Notes: generated by a model not told the origin, from the letters alone. 64,000 nt of DNA from Chromatiales bacterium (GCA_028280505.1 JANQLO010000032.1:62001-126000), one strand, 5' to 3'; shown: positions 1 to 9,281, counted from the first letter of the stretch. Numbers and translations are program-made.

Positions 1-390
1 GGCGATATGACTTTGTATGTCGAGCGGGACAGGGTGTTGTATTCGGGCGACATCATTTTCGAAGGACGAGTGCCTTTCGTCGGTGACGCAGATACCAAAC
101 GTTGGTTGGAGACTCTGGAGGCGCTCGAGACCGATAAATTGGCCGCCCTGGTGCCGGGACATGGGCCGGCCGCACGCCGGCCGGTCGAAGCCATTGCGCG
201 TACCCGAGAATATCTGGCTTATCTGCGTGAAGTGATGGGTGCCGCAGTGGAAGACTTTGAGGATTTCGCTACCGCTTACGACGAGGCTGACTGGAGCCGC
301 TTCGAACGTCTACCCGCTTTCGGTGCGGCGCATCGACGCAACGCCTATCAGGTGTTTTTATCGATGGAGGCAGAGGCCTTGGGGCAGTAG
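1..390 (+). CDS. MBL-fold metallo-hydrolase, C-terminal part (5' end outside window)
   Basis: The frame is open from base 1, so the gene begins upstream and only about 129 residues are seen. The segment SGDIIFEGRVPFVGDAD followed by LVPGHGP is the last third of a metallo-beta-lactamase fold; the Asp of GDIIF and the His of PGHG are the usual late metal ligands. This GRVPFVGDAD type resembles the SoxH / quinoprotein-relay zinc hydrolases, but without the HxHxDH motif that should lie upstream I cannot assign a substrate. The gene ends 120 bases before the convergent mltF-like gene. Confidence 0.8.
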   Translation, partial: GDMTLYVERDRVLYSGDIIFEGRVPFVGDADTKRWLETLEALETDKLAALVPGHGPAARRPVEAIARTREYLAYLREVMGAAVEDFEDFATAYDEADWSRFERLPAFGAAHRRNAYQVFLSMEAEALGQ

Positions 391-420
391 TTCGGTTTTC
401 AGCGATTGAACGGGCTTTAC

Positions 421-448
421 CGCCATCGGGTTTTCAGGGGCGATGGCG
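421..448. terminator. inverted repeat between convergent genes, possible weak terminator
   Basis: CGCCATCG (421-428) and CGATGGCG (441-448) form a perfect 8-bp stem in the gap between two convergent genes. There is no clear T-run on either side, so termination is an inference from position. Confidence 0.3.
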
Positions 449-510
449 CGCGCTGCGTCTGTCAACGTTATTGAACAGGCCGTCAGACGTATGGCCATTA
501 TCCGGGATTT

Positions 511-2016
511 TCAGTTGACGCTTAGCGGCGCGGTATTCGCCGCGAGGCGTTGCTGCGTCTTTTCGTTGCCGGCCGTCGTGAACCACACCAACAGTTCGAA
601 GTAATTACGAATGTTTTCGACATAGTCGACAGGTTCACGACCACGTGCGAACCCATGACGCACGGTTTTGTAGAATTCTTTTTTGGATAACAACGGTAGG
701 CGTTGTTTGACGTCCAGCCAGAGATCGGGGTTACCGCCATCGCGTTGGGTCAATACACGAGCATCTTCGAGATGCCCGAAACCGACATTGTAACCGGCCA
801 ACGTCAGCCACAGCCGATTCGGTTCGGCGATACGCTCGGGTATTTTCCGTTCGACCACAAGCAAATACTGGGCCCCGCCCAAGATGCTCTGTTTCGGATC
901 GCTGCGATCAGTAACGCCCATTTGCTCGGCGGTGTTTTGGGTCAACATCATGATGCCGCGTACACCGGTCGGTGATACGGCATCGGCTTGCCAGTGTGAT
1001 TCCTGGTAACCGATCGCCGCCAGTAGCCGCCAGTCTATCCCGGTCTCTTTCCCGGCCAGTTCGAAGAAAGGTCGTAATGTCGGCAGGCGATCACGGACAT
1101 TGCGCCAGAATTCCCTCACATCGACAAAATTGAGGCGCCCGGTATGGCCGAAGTAGCGTGCACGTAGTCGATCGAGTTCCCCGTTTTCCTCCAGCGATTG
1201 CAGAAATCGATCGGCGGCCTCCGGCAGGCTGCGGTCCGCGGACTTCGGAAAGGCCCAGGCGATAGGCTTCGGATCGCCGATTTCGAACGCTTTTGCCGCC
1301 CGAGCGTAAATGCGCCGGTAAAGAGCGAGATCAATAGAGTTGGCCATGGTCAAACGGATTTTTCCGCGATCGACCGCAGCCAGCAGATCCTCGATGCTGC
1401 TGTCGTCCTCGGTCCGCCAACTCAAGGCGGCAGTCCCGTCTTGACGGAGCGACAAGAGTGTTTCGTCGTGGCTCGAACCACTGACCACGTAAAGATCGCC
1501 CGGTTCGATCTCGTCCAGACCACGCGGGCGGCGGCTACCTCGACGATACACTACCTGTTCGGTGACGTATCGATAGGGTACGGAGAAATCAACGAGCAAC
1601 TCACGTTCCGTCGTGTGGCTGAGGCTGGCGGCGGCAAGATGTACTGCCGCGCGTGATGTCGCATCCAGGATGTCCTCGATGTTTTCGGGAATGACATAGC
1701 GGACCTCGACGTTCAACGCATCGGCAAATCGCCGGGCGAGCGTATACTCGAAACCATCCGGGCCATTCGCGCCGTCGAAGTAAGCGCTTGGTGTGTCTCG
1801 AACCGCCACCACCAGCACGCCGCCCTTGACTATCTGTTCGAGCACTGATCTGGGTTCGCGATCTAGAACGATACTCAAGCCAAATAGGCCCGCCAGCTGT
1901 AGACCGGCAGCGAAGAGGGCGAGGATACGGTCCCGGTTGGCCTTGGATGGGTTCATTCGTTCGCGTCGGTTATCGGGTGTTTGTTCATTGTTTAGGCTAA
2001 GGTTGCCATCCATCAT
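511..2016 (-). CDS. mltF: MltF-like membrane-bound lytic murein transglycosylase
   Basis: A fusion of a periplasmic solute-binding domain (SBP_bac_3 type, roughly the first 270 residues after the membrane anchor) and a C-terminal lytic transglycosylase domain, the MltF architecture. The catalytic-domain motif YQESHW, with its Glu, is followed by SPTGVRGIMMLT and later AGYNVGFGH, as in E. coli MltF. It would cleave peptidoglycan glycan strands from the outer or inner membrane. One hydrophobic segment follows the basic stretch MNPSKANRD. The open frame extends to a GTG at 2070, inside the divergent gene; I prefer the ATG at 2016, preceded by GGTGAG, while the ATG at 1956 directly before the membrane segment is an alternative. 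Confidence 0.87.
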   Translation of the reverse strand: MMDGNLSLNNEQTPDNRRERMNPSKANRDRILALFAAGLQLAGLFGLSIVLDREPRSVLEQIVKGGVLVVAVRDTPSAYFDGANGPDGFEYTLARRFADALNVEVRYVIPENIEDILDATSRAAVHLAAASLSHTTERELLVDFSVPYRYVTEQVVYRRGSRRPRGLDEIEPGDLYVVSGSSHDETLLSLRQDGTAALSWRTEDDSSIEDLLAAVDRGKIRLTMANSIDLALYRRIYARAAKAFEIGDPKPIAWAFPKSADRSLPEAADRFLQSLEENGELDRLRARYFGHTGRLNFVDVREFWRNVRDRLPTLRPFFELAGKETGIDWRLLAAIGYQESHWQADAVSPTGVRGIMMLTQNTAEQMGVTDRSDPKQSILGGAQYLLVVERKIPERIAEPNRLWLTLAGYNVGFGHLEDARVLTQRDGGNPDLWLDVKQRLPLLSKKEFYKTVRHGFARGREPVDYVENIRNYFELLVWFTTAGNEKTQQRLAANTAPLSVN

Positions 2017-2050
2017 TCGCTCACCAGCGGCGAAATGCGGAAGATAGTCA

Positions 2051-4588
2051 TTGCCTCGACAAAAAGCCACTAACTTGTCCCTACCCGACCTGCCGGTTAT
2101 CGATAGCGCGGCGGTCCTGCGCGTGGCCTTGGCGAAAGGTCATGCGGTATTAACCGCTGAGCCCGGCTCCGGTAAGACCACTTTGGTGCCTTTGTTGCTG
2201 CTTGACGAAAGTTGGTTGGCGGGTCGCAAGATCCTGATGCTCGAGCCGCGTCGTCCGGCCGCACGGATGGCCGCACGGCGCATGGCAACCTTGCTGGCGG
2301 AACCCGTGGGTGAGACCGTCGGTTATCAAGTGCGTTTCGAACGCAAATGCTCGGCCGCGACCCGTATCGAGGTATTGACCGAAGGCTTGTTGCTGCGAAG
2401 GCTGCAGCGTGACCCCGAGATCGCCGATACTGGTTTGGTGATTTTCGACGAGTTTCATGAACGCAGCCTACAAAGCGATTTGTCTCTCGCGTTGTGCATG
2501 GATGTCGCCGATAGTTTGCGTGACGATCTGCGACTTTTGGTGATGTCCGCCTCGTTGGATGCCCGGCCGCTTGTCGAATTGCTGCCGGCTGTTCCGGTAA
2601 ACGCCGAAGGGAGAGCCTTTCCGGTAACGACTCATCAGGCAGATGAAGACGGTGATATGCGCAATCCCGTGCCGGCTTGTCTGAATGCCCTGCGAAAGGC
2701 CGTGACAACGACACATAAGGATGTCTTGGTGTTTCTGCCGGGGCGACGAGAGATCAATCGCTTTTGCGAACAAGCGGCCCGGCAGTTAGACGCGGATTTT
2801 GCGGTACTGCCGTTATATGGCGAGTTGCCCGCGGCGCAACAGGATGCCGTGATCCAGGGTGAGTCGTCCGGTGAGCGACGTCGGGTGATCGTAGCGACAG
2901 ATATTGCTGAGACCAGCCTGACCATCGAAGGTGTCGGCGCCGTGGTGGATAGCGGTCTTGCCCGCAAGCCGAGTTTCGATCCGGGGACGGGACTCACGCG
3001 GTTGACCACACGATGGATTAGCAAGGCATCGGCACTGCAACGTGCCGGGCGCTCGGGGCGCTTGGGTCCGGGACGGTGTTTTCGTACCTGGACACAAGCA
3101 CGCCATAATCGTTTGGATGATTGGACGACGCCCGAGATCAGTCGTGCCGATTTGGCACCCCTCGTGCTCGAATTGGCGAATTGGGGTGTCACCGATCCGA
3201 GGGAACTGCGCTGGTTGGACCCGCCACCGGATGCGGCCTGGCAACGGGCTTTGATGCTATTGCGACAGCTCGAAGCACTGGGCGAAGCCGGGCGTATTAC
3301 CGCGCTTGGTCATGAGATGGCCCGATTCCCGACCCATCCCCGTTTGGCGCATTTGTTGGCGTCGGCAAAGGGTGCCGCCGCTCGGGCGCTGGCGTCCGAT
3401 GTTGCTGCGCTGTTGTCGGAACGTGATCCTTTGCGTGGTAACGCGGCGGTAATTGCGGGTGCGGATATCGGAGCGCGGCTTGAGCTGTTGAGCGCCTATC
3501 GCGATAAACGGGGATTGTCGCCGGATGTCGACAAAACCGCATTGCGTCGAATCGATCAGGTCGCGAAACAGTACCTTCGTTTATGTTCAAAAGATGATGG
3601 CGAGAACGATTTGCCCGATGTCGGTGCAGGCGTTGCCGCTATTTATCCCGAACGAGTCGCGATGATGAGTTCCGTGGATGGCAGGCGTTATCTCATGCGT
3701 AATGGTCGAGCCGCTTTGCTGCATGAAGATGATCCGCTACGCGGCAGCCCATGGCTTGCCGTGGCCGAGGTCGATGCCGGACAGCGCGAGGGGCGTATCC
3801 ATCTTGCTTCGGCGCTGCGACAGGATCAGGTCGAAGCGCTGTTTGCAGCCCAGCTCGAAACGCTCCGAGAAGTGCGTTGGGATCCAGAGCGAGAAGATGT
3901 AGTTGTTCGCGTTGTACGTCGTCTCGGAGCAATCGTGCTTAGCGAGATGCCCAGCCCATTGACCGCCGGCGATCCGGTTGCCGAGATATTGTTCGAGCAG
4001 ATTCGCTCATGCGGCCTTGGTGCCTTTTTCGACGATAAACGTGCTCTGCGGCTGAGGGTTGAGATGCTGCGCATGCTCGAACTCGATGCCGATTGGCCGG
4101 ACCTTTCCGAGCGGACACTTCTGGACAATCTGGAGGACTGGTTGTCACCGTGGTTGAAAGGTGGCCAGGGTATGCGGCAGCTGCGTGTACTCGATTTCAA
4201 TGCAATATTGGAAGCTATCTTGGGATGGGAAGTGAGTCAGCGTGTCGATTGCCTGTTGCCTTTGCAGTTCGAAACGCCGGCCGGTACTCGTCGAGCGATT
4301 AGTTACTCAGACGAGGGCGGGCCTGTGCTGGCAGTGCCGTTACAAGAGATGTTGGGTTTGTCATCTACGCCGGCGCTGGCGGGCGGGAAAATGCCTTTGG
4401 TTATTCATCTGTTGTCGCCGGCGGGACGGGTGTTACAGGTGACCAAGGATCTTGCGGCCTTTTGGGCAGGAGCGTACGACGAGGTGAAAAAGGAAATGCG
4501 CGGACGTTATCCGAAACATTATTGGCCGGATGATCCCGTGGGTGCGAAGGCGACACGCTTTACCAAGCGCCGTATGACGAAAAGCTAG
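2051..4588 (+). CDS. hrpB: ATP-dependent helicase HrpB
   Basis: A DEAH/RHA superfamily-2 helicase of about 845 residues, the usual HrpB length. Walker A GSGKTT lies at residues 39-44, DEFHER at 133-138, motif III SASLD near 166-170, and the motif VI region QRAGRSGRLGPG in the second RecA domain. The C-terminal HrpB-specific region continues to the end. Function in bacteria is poorly defined; RNA remodelling is assumed from the family. No ATG exists near the N-terminus: TTG at 2051 or 2075 are the candidates, neither with a convincing ribosome binding site. The gene diverges from mltF. Confidence 0.93.
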   Translation: MPRQKATNLSLPDLPVIDSAAVLRVALAKGHAVLTAEPGSGKTTLVPLLLLDESWLAGRKILMLEPRRPAARMAARRMATLLAEPVGETVGYQVRFERKCSAATRIEVLTEGLLLRRLQRDPEIADTGLVIFDEFHERSLQSDLSLALCMDVADSLRDDLRLLVMSASLDARPLVELLPAVPVNAEGRAFPVTTHQADEDGDMRNPVPACLNALRKAVTTTHKDVLVFLPGRREINRFCEQAARQLDADFAVLPLYGELPAAQQDAVIQGESSGERRRVIVATDIAETSLTIEGVGAVVDSGLARKPSFDPGTGLTRLTTRWISKASALQRAGRSGRLGPGRCFRTWTQARHNRLDDWTTPEISRADLAPLVLELANWGVTDPRELRWLDPPPDAAWQRALMLLRQLEALGEAGRITALGHEMARFPTHPRLAHLLASAKGAAARALASDVAALLSERDPLRGNAAVIAGADIGARLELLSAYRDKRGLSPDVDKTALRRIDQVAKQYLRLCSKDDGENDLPDVGAGVAAIYPERVAMMSSVDGRRYLMRNGRAALLHEDDPLRGSPWLAVAEVDAGQREGRIHLASALRQDQVEALFAAQLETLREVRWDPEREDVVVRVVRRLGAIVLSEMPSPLTAGDPVAEILFEQIRSCGLGAFFDDKRALRLRVEMLRMLELDADWPDLSERTLLDNLEDWLSPWLKGGQGMRQLRVLDFNAILEAILGWEVSQRVDCLLPLQFETPAGTRRAISYSDEGGPVLAVPLQEMLGLSSTPALAGGKMPLVIHLLSPAGRVLQVTKDLAAFWAGAYDEVKKEMRGRYPKHYWPDDPVGAKATRFTKRRMTKS

Positions 4589-4678
4589 TGCGCTGAATCG
4601 GCAGTGCGTTACCTTTCAGCGTGGTTGAGCGGCTGTGTGGGGGATAACAGCAACGCTTCGGGTTGGGTTGAGGCTTGG

Positions 4679-5476
4679 TCAGCCATTGACCATTTTGCGC
4701 ACGATATCGCGCACCATGCTCGGTTCGAAAGGTTTGTCGCAAATGGCCGAGACGCCGCTTTGCTGCACCGCGGCTAGCCGATTCTCGTTGTTCTCACTGG
4801 TTACCATCAGCACGGGAAGCGAGGCCTGGGACGATTTTTGCCGGATGTGCTCCAACAGCTCCTTACCGTCCATGTGCGGCATGTTGTAGTCGGTAACGAT
4901 AAAGTCATAGTAATGCGCTTCGATCATTTCCAATGCCTGCACACCGTTTTCGGCCTTGTCGATGTTTTGCACGCCCAGTGACTGTAACACCCTGCCGATG
5001 TGTTTGCGTGCCAGCGGGCTGTCGTCGACTACCAAGGCATGCAGGGAGTCGACGTCGACGTCATCGAGTAGATCATTCGATTCGCCGATAAAGTCGACGG
5101 TGGCATTGAGCGCCGTTCTCAATTCGGTATCGGAAAAGGGTTTCGGCAGAATGCCGACCACACCGGCTTGGCGAATCGGATCGAGGTAGCGGAATCGGGT
5201 TTCGCTGGAGATCAACATGAAGGGGGTATCGGCGTGGTTGTCGGAGTTGCGGATCTTGTGGACCAGGTCGGTCCCGGTCATATCCGGCAGATACATCGAG
5301 CTGATGACCAGATCGGGTGTTTCGCTGGCGATGTTGGCCAGCGCATCCTCACCGGTTGCGCACTCCAAGACGTGGGTGATGCCGTTGTTGGCCAATGCGC
5401 TGTTGATGATACGGCGCTGGGTTTGTGACGGTTCGGCAACCACCACCAACAGTTGCGACAGGCTGAGTTGTGTCAT
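4679..5476 (-). CDS. tandem-receiver response regulator (first receiver degenerate)
   Basis: Two CheY-like receiver domains in 265 residues and no output domain. The second (about 145-265) is complete: acidic pair DD at 151-152, phospho-acceptor Asp196 in IVTDYNMP, MVTSE and the Lys of CDKPF. In the first (about 8-125) the phospho-acceptor position is Ser60 (VISSMYLP) and the acidic pair is reduced to AEP, while the Lys of LPKPF remains, so it probably cannot be phosphorylated. The start ATG at 5476 follows GGAT and removes a long non-homologous extension that reaches back to 5707. With no kinase next door the partner is unknown. Confidence 0.88.
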   Translation of the reverse strand: MTQLSLSQLLVVVAEPSQTQRRIINSALANNGITHVLECATGEDALANIASETPDLVISSMYLPDMTGTDLVHKIRNSDNHADTPFMLISSETRFRYLDPIRQAGVVGILPKPFSDTELRTALNATVDFIGESNDLLDDVDVDSLHALVVDDSPLARKHIGRVLQSLGVQNIDKAENGVQALEMIEAHYYDFIVTDYNMPHMDGKELLEHIRQKSSQASLPVLMVTSENNENRLAAVQQSGVSAICDKPFEPSMVRDIVRKMVNG

Positions 5477-5616
5477 TGTTGATATCCATTGGCGCTGTGT
5501 CGTTCTAGTGATAGCGGCAGCAACGGTAACGCCTTTACATGCCCTATGACGGACTTCGGTCGGGTTTTGTGGCAGACTCGAACGTAGGGTGTTGCAAAGA
5601 ATCGCGGAGAAGGCGA

Positions 5617-5832
5617 GTGAGCGAGGCGAACCGCAACAAGCTGAGTTTGATTCAGGTATTCGGTAGCGTGCTCGCGTCTTTCTTCGGTGTGCAAAAAAAC
5701 GAAACACGTGAACGCGACTTTACACATGGACGCGCGCGGGATTTCATTATTGTCGGAATCGTGTTGACTTCGGCCTTTATTCTCGTGGTTCTGGGTATCG
5801 TGCAATTGGTGATGTACTTGGCGGTGGGGTGA
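5617..5832 (+). CDS. DUF2970 family small membrane protein
   Basis: A 71-residue protein. The segment KLSLIQVFGSVLASFFGVQ, then an Arg/Asp-rich stretch, then one membrane helix (FIIVGIVLTSAFILVVLGI) is the DUF2970 pattern, a family of small inner-membrane proteins of unknown function in gamma- and betaproteobacteria. I chose the GTG at 5617 because GGAGAAGG lies just upstream and the conserved region begins there; longer starts back to 5539 add unrelated sequence. It is convergent with the GTPase gene, with a gap of about 20 bases. Confidence 0.85.
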   Translation: MSEANRNKLSLIQVFGSVLASFFGVQKNETRERDFTHGRARDFIIVGIVLTSAFILVVLGIVQLVMYLAVG

Positions 5833-5852
5833 GTTTCGAAAGTGCCCGTTGC

Positions 5853-7214
5853 TCAGCGGTTGGCCAATCGTGCGCCGATGTCGGCTTTGGCCTGGTCGAG
5901 AATCGACTGGCGGTCCAGACTGTCGAGAATTTCGCGCACGGCAAGGCGCGGGCCGGCATCGCCCCAGGACTTGCCGTTTGCCAGATAACGCTCCGCCGCG
6001 CGTCCGACGACATAGGTGCTGTAGTAGGCAACCGCGCCCTGGGCACCGCCGGTAACCACGGCCGATAGGCCGCCGGTTCCCAGCTTCAGTGCCGACGCGG
6101 CGAAATGAACGGCCCATACGGTACCCATCAGCAATGTCATTTGGGTGCCGATGGTCGTGATCAGACTGCCGGCCTCGCGCCGGGTCAGCGCAAGGCCGTA
6201 GCTACGTGACAGATGTACAACCATTGAGACATCGACCACGGCCGCCGCGACCAGATCGGCGATCGGTACCGGATTGATTGCGACGGCGACACCTTTTGCA
6301 ATGCACCAGGTTCGGATGACACGTTCACCCAAAGTGCGCCGTGCGACCAGTACGCGAGCCGCAACCTCGTCACTGAGATCGCCGGCGAATAAAGAGGCAT
6401 TCAATGCCGCGAGTGTTTGTCCTTCGCGCTCGAGTATTTGCCACAGTCGGTTTTTCAGGGCGATGACATCGGCCGGTGGCTGGCGTTGAGTTTCGTGTTC
6501 GTTACCATCGGCATCGACCTGTATCAGCCATTGGGGTGCGGGCTGTGCCGCGGTGGTGATCAGGTCGTCTTCGCCGATCAGATCTTGAGTGTGCCGACGC
6601 AAGGCCTCCAGAAGTTGTTGCCGCTCGGCAGTGCTATAGCGATCCGCTTTATTCAATACCAGGATCATCGGGCGCTTGGTGTCGGCAAGATCACGCAACG
6701 CTGACAATTCCGCATGCGTGAGGTCGCCGTCGACCACGAACAGCACCAGATCGGCCCGCTGTGCCACGTCGCGTGCCAGTTGCTCTCGTGATTCGCCGCC
6801 GGCTTCGTTGATGCCCGGTGTATCGATTAAAAACACATTGCCGTCGCGGTACTCCGCCCATTGACCACGTTGTACCTGGCGGGTTTCGCCATGTAAGGGG
6901 CTGGTAGCGAAACGCGATTCACCCAGTAGGGCATTGACCAGCGCCGATTTGCCAACACTCACCCGGCCGAATACGGCGATGTGGATGTGCCCATGCTCGA
7001 GTTTATCCAGCATGGCGCCGACTTCAGCATAGTCGTCGGCCAAGGCGCTACGTACTTCGGCAGGTACGCGTTGATCTTCCAGTAGTTCCTTTAGGCTTTC
7101 ACGCGCAAGGGTGAGGTGATGATCATGCCCGTCCGTCGCTTCCTTTTCCGTCTTTTCCGATGTTTTCGACCACCACTTTGGCCAGGTTTCGCGCAGGTGT
7201 TTCCAGATTTTCAC
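5853..7214 (-). CDS. Era-like GTPase with DUF697 C-terminal domain
   Basis: A 453-residue TRAFAC-class GTPase: G1 GRVSVGKS (83-90), G3 DTPG (131-134), G4 NKAD (188-191). The C-terminal half has a helical, partly hydrophobic DUF697-type region (VAVAINPVPIADLVAAAVVD), which in relatives is thought to contact membranes. The start ATG at 7214 lies inside the upstream GTPase gene, giving a 92-bp overlap in another frame. The pair is therefore almost certainly co-transcribed and translationally coupled, and the products may work as a heteromeric membrane GTPase. The cellular target is unknown. Confidence 0.85.
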   Translation of the reverse strand: MKIWKHLRETWPKWWSKTSEKTEKEATDGHDHHLTLARESLKELLEDQRVPAEVRSALADDYAEVGAMLDKLEHGHIHIAVFGRVSVGKSALVNALLGESRFATSPLHGETRQVQRGQWAEYRDGNVFLIDTPGINEAGGESREQLARDVAQRADLVLFVVDGDLTHAELSALRDLADTKRPMILVLNKADRYSTAERQQLLEALRRHTQDLIGEDDLITTAAQPAPQWLIQVDADGNEHETQRQPPADVIALKNRLWQILEREGQTLAALNASLFAGDLSDEVAARVLVARRTLGERVIRTWCIAKGVAVAINPVPIADLVAAAVVDVSMVVHLSRSYGLALTRREAGSLITTIGTQMTLLMGTVWAVHFAASALKLGTGGLSAVVTGGAQGAVAYYSTYVVGRAAERYLANGKSWGDAGPRLAVREILDSLDRQSILDQAKADIGARLANR

Positions 7215-8637
7215 CGAGCGTTTCCTCGAATAATTTGGCTGTCTGTCTCGGGTGTAGTTCGCCCCGTGTGGCCAAGGTGGTCGTCAGGGCGCGCCCGAGC
7301 GTGCGGAAGATAATGCCGTAGGCTACCGCATGTATGGCGCCGCCGGCCAAGGTGCCGATACCGGGGAATGCCTTTAAGGCGTTGCCGGCGATCGCGAGTA
7401 ACAGGGTATGCGCTCGACCTACATGTTGCTGTACGAGTTTGAGCAACAACTCGGTATCCAGTTTGCCGATCTTGGTGTCGTAAAGCTCCCCCAGCTCCTT
7501 GACCAGTTGAGTTCCCAGCCAGCCTTGGATGATCAGATCGGAACCCGGTGTAATGGCGGCCAGAGCACCGACAACGGCCTTCATCGCGTACGCATCGACA
7601 AGCTTGTCGGCCTTTTCGCGGCGCATGTCGCTGATGGCCGCATCAATGTGCCGATTGACCAAGACGAAAGTCGCGCTGTCGCGCAAGTTGTCGAGCAGCG
7701 CCTGGTTGCCGTCGATTAACTTCTGTAACGCATTTGCCAGCGCATCGACTCTGGGCGGGATGTTTTGTGTTTCTTCGTGTTCACTACCGTCCGGCAGTCG
7801 GCGGATGATATGACGGGAGGTCCCGGCGGAAACCTGCACAAAAGACGCCTGTGCGTGTTCCGCGATCAGTTTATCGGCGCGTGTTGCCAGTTGGTCGATC
7901 TCTTTGGGTGAGTAACGGTCGCTTTTGTTCAATACCAGGATCAATGGTTTGTTTAACTGTAACAGGGCCAGAAGTCCTTGGTGTTGCCGGCGATTGAGAT
8001 CGCTGTCGACCACATAGATGACGATATGGGCCCGCTGCGCTTCGTCGATTGCAAGCTTATCCAGTTCGCCATCGGCTTCGGCGGTCCCCGGCATATCGGT
8101 GATGGTCAGACGATCGTCGCCCGGGCTATGCCATTCGAAGCGCCGTAGCGTGCGTGTGGTACCGCCGCGCACGTCGCTGAGTGTCCGTGCATCCGGCAAC
8201 AATGCGCGCACCAAGGTCGATTTGCCTGTCGAGATTTCGCCGAACAGCACAATATGAATTTCGCCGCTGTGGCGGCGGCGCTGTAGTTCGGCAAGTTCTT
8301 GTCTGACTGTCGTGATATCCGCGCCAAGCGTTTCGGCCTGATTCATGGCCCGCTCGATTTGAGCCTCGGACGGCGGTTCTACTTCTTCGTTACCGGGTTC
8401 ATGGGTGAGCGGCGCCGGCCGCAGGAGTCGCCATAGCAACCAACCGAGAAGGATCCCCAGGGCGGCTAGTGCCCCCCACCATAAAACACCCAGCCAGGGT
8501 GGAAGAGCTTCGAGATGTACACGAATGATCAGCGCCGATTCGCCGATAACGAGCAGCAACAGCAGCGCCGCCAAGCCAAGTACCAAAATGGCCATGGCGA
8601 TCAATATTCGCAGGCTGCGTGGCAGGTTCATCGACAT
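7123..8637 (-). CDS. membrane-anchored GTPase with DUF697-like region
   Basis: A 504-residue protein beginning with two membrane helices (about 8-32 and 47-72), followed by a GTPase domain: G1 GEISTGKS (133-140), G3 DMPG (181-184), G4 NKSD (237-240). A DUF697-like region follows (AAITPGSDLIIQGWLGTQLV). It is the first gene of a two-GTPase operon, and its 3' end overlaps the next gene by 92 bases. The two proteins share domain order and many motifs but are far from identical, suggesting an old duplication. The start at 8637 has another ATG two codons downstream. Physiological role unknown. Confidence 0.85.
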   Translation of the reverse strand: MSMNLPRSLRILIAMAILVLGLAALLLLLVIGESALIIRVHLEALPPWLGVLWWGALAALGILLGWLLWRLLRPAPLTHEPGNEEVEPPSEAQIERAMNQAETLGADITTVRQELAELQRRRHSGEIHIVLFGEISTGKSTLVRALLPDARTLSDVRGGTTRTLRRFEWHSPGDDRLTITDMPGTAEADGELDKLAIDEAQRAHIVIYVVDSDLNRRQHQGLLALLQLNKPLILVLNKSDRYSPKEIDQLATRADKLIAEHAQASFVQVSAGTSRHIIRRLPDGSEHEETQNIPPRVDALANALQKLIDGNQALLDNLRDSATFVLVNRHIDAAISDMRREKADKLVDAYAMKAVVGALAAITPGSDLIIQGWLGTQLVKELGELYDTKIGKLDTELLLKLVQQHVGRAHTLLLAIAGNALKAFPGIGTLAGGAIHAVAYGIIFRTLGRALTTTLATRGELHPRQTAKLFEETLGENLETPARNLAKVVVENIGKDGKGSDGRA

Positions 8638-8719
8638 CGGCCCGTCACGCTAACGCAGTCAGGCAAAGACGACAACAACGGAAGTTGATATGACCCGGCG
8701 TGTGGTTAGGTCTTGATAA

Positions 8720-8749
8720 CCCGCACCGCATAATGACGAGCGGTGCGGG
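8720..8749 (-). terminator. hairpin downstream of the coiled-coil protein gene
   Basis: CCCGCACCGC (8720-8729) and GCGGTGCGGG (8740-8749) form a perfect 10-bp stem just beyond the stop of the 8758-9177 gene on the minus strand. The following minus-strand bases begin TTATC, so the U-tract is weak. Confidence 0.55.
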
Positions 8750-8757
8750 GCTTGGCT

Positions 8758-9177
8758 TTACGCTCGGCTGTAGATCGAGCGTGAAGGAGAGTTGACCTTG
8801 CCTTGGCGTTTCAGATAGGCGAGGGTCTGGGCGAGGTTGTTGGCCACGATGCCGCGGTTTTCCAACTCGGCCTTGATCTCTTTGGTCGAAATCTTCTTGG
8901 CGCTGCCGACGATCTCAAGTACCTGCTCGGTCACGCTGACACCATTACCACCGCGACGGCGTCCACCGCCGGTACGACCGCCCATTTCGCGAATCTCGGC
9001 ATCGATCGCCGCCAATTCCTTCCGGTGGCGTGCTACTGCCTCGCGGCGTTTTGCACGCAGTTCCTTGATCTGTTCACGGGCGGCTTCTTTCGCCTCCGCG
9101 GCTTCCTGCTCTTCACGTTCACGTGCCAATTCATACAGTTCATCAGAACTGAGACCTGACAGACTTTTCTTTGCCAT
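8758..9177 (-). CDS. conserved hypothetical protein: coiled coil plus winged-helix-like C-terminus
   Basis: 139 residues that I cannot name. Residues about 10-70 are a charged, Ala/Glu/Arg-rich predicted coiled coil (EEQEAAEAKEAAREQIKEL and onward). A glycine/arginine linker GGRTGGGRRRGGNG follows, and the last 55 residues (TEQVLEIVGSAKKISTKEI, then NNLAQTLAYLKRQGKV) look like a small winged-helix domain. A nucleic-acid-associated role is plausible but inferred only from this layout. I chose the ATG at 9177 because GGAG lies at a normal distance upstream; an extra in-frame ATG at 9189 would add four residues. The gene is monocistronic, with a hairpin downstream and about 200 bases of AT-richer sequence upstream. 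Confidence 0.75.
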   Translation of the reverse strand: MAKKSLSGLSSDELYELAREREEQEAAEAKEAAREQIKELRAKRREAVARHRKELAAIDAEIREMGGRTGGGRRRGGNGVSVTEQVLEIVGSAKKISTKEIKAELENRGIVANNLAQTLAYLKRQGKVNSPSRSIYSRA

Positions 9178-9254
9178 CAAATACTCCAATAAATATAAGC
9201 TTTGCCAACACTACTTTAACTAACGGAAACACCTATCAACTCGCCATTATCTTG

Positions 9255-9281
9255 CTTGGCTGCCCGTTTCGGTCAGCCAAG
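9255..9281. terminator. hairpin in the 9178-9392 intergenic gap
   Basis: CTTGGCTG (9255-9262) and CAGCCAAG (9274-9281) form a perfect stem downstream of the FHA gene on the minus strand. There is no T-run, so it is only a candidate terminator. I see no gene in the gap; its AT-richer part probably holds the promoter of the 8758-9177 gene. Confidence 0.35.
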
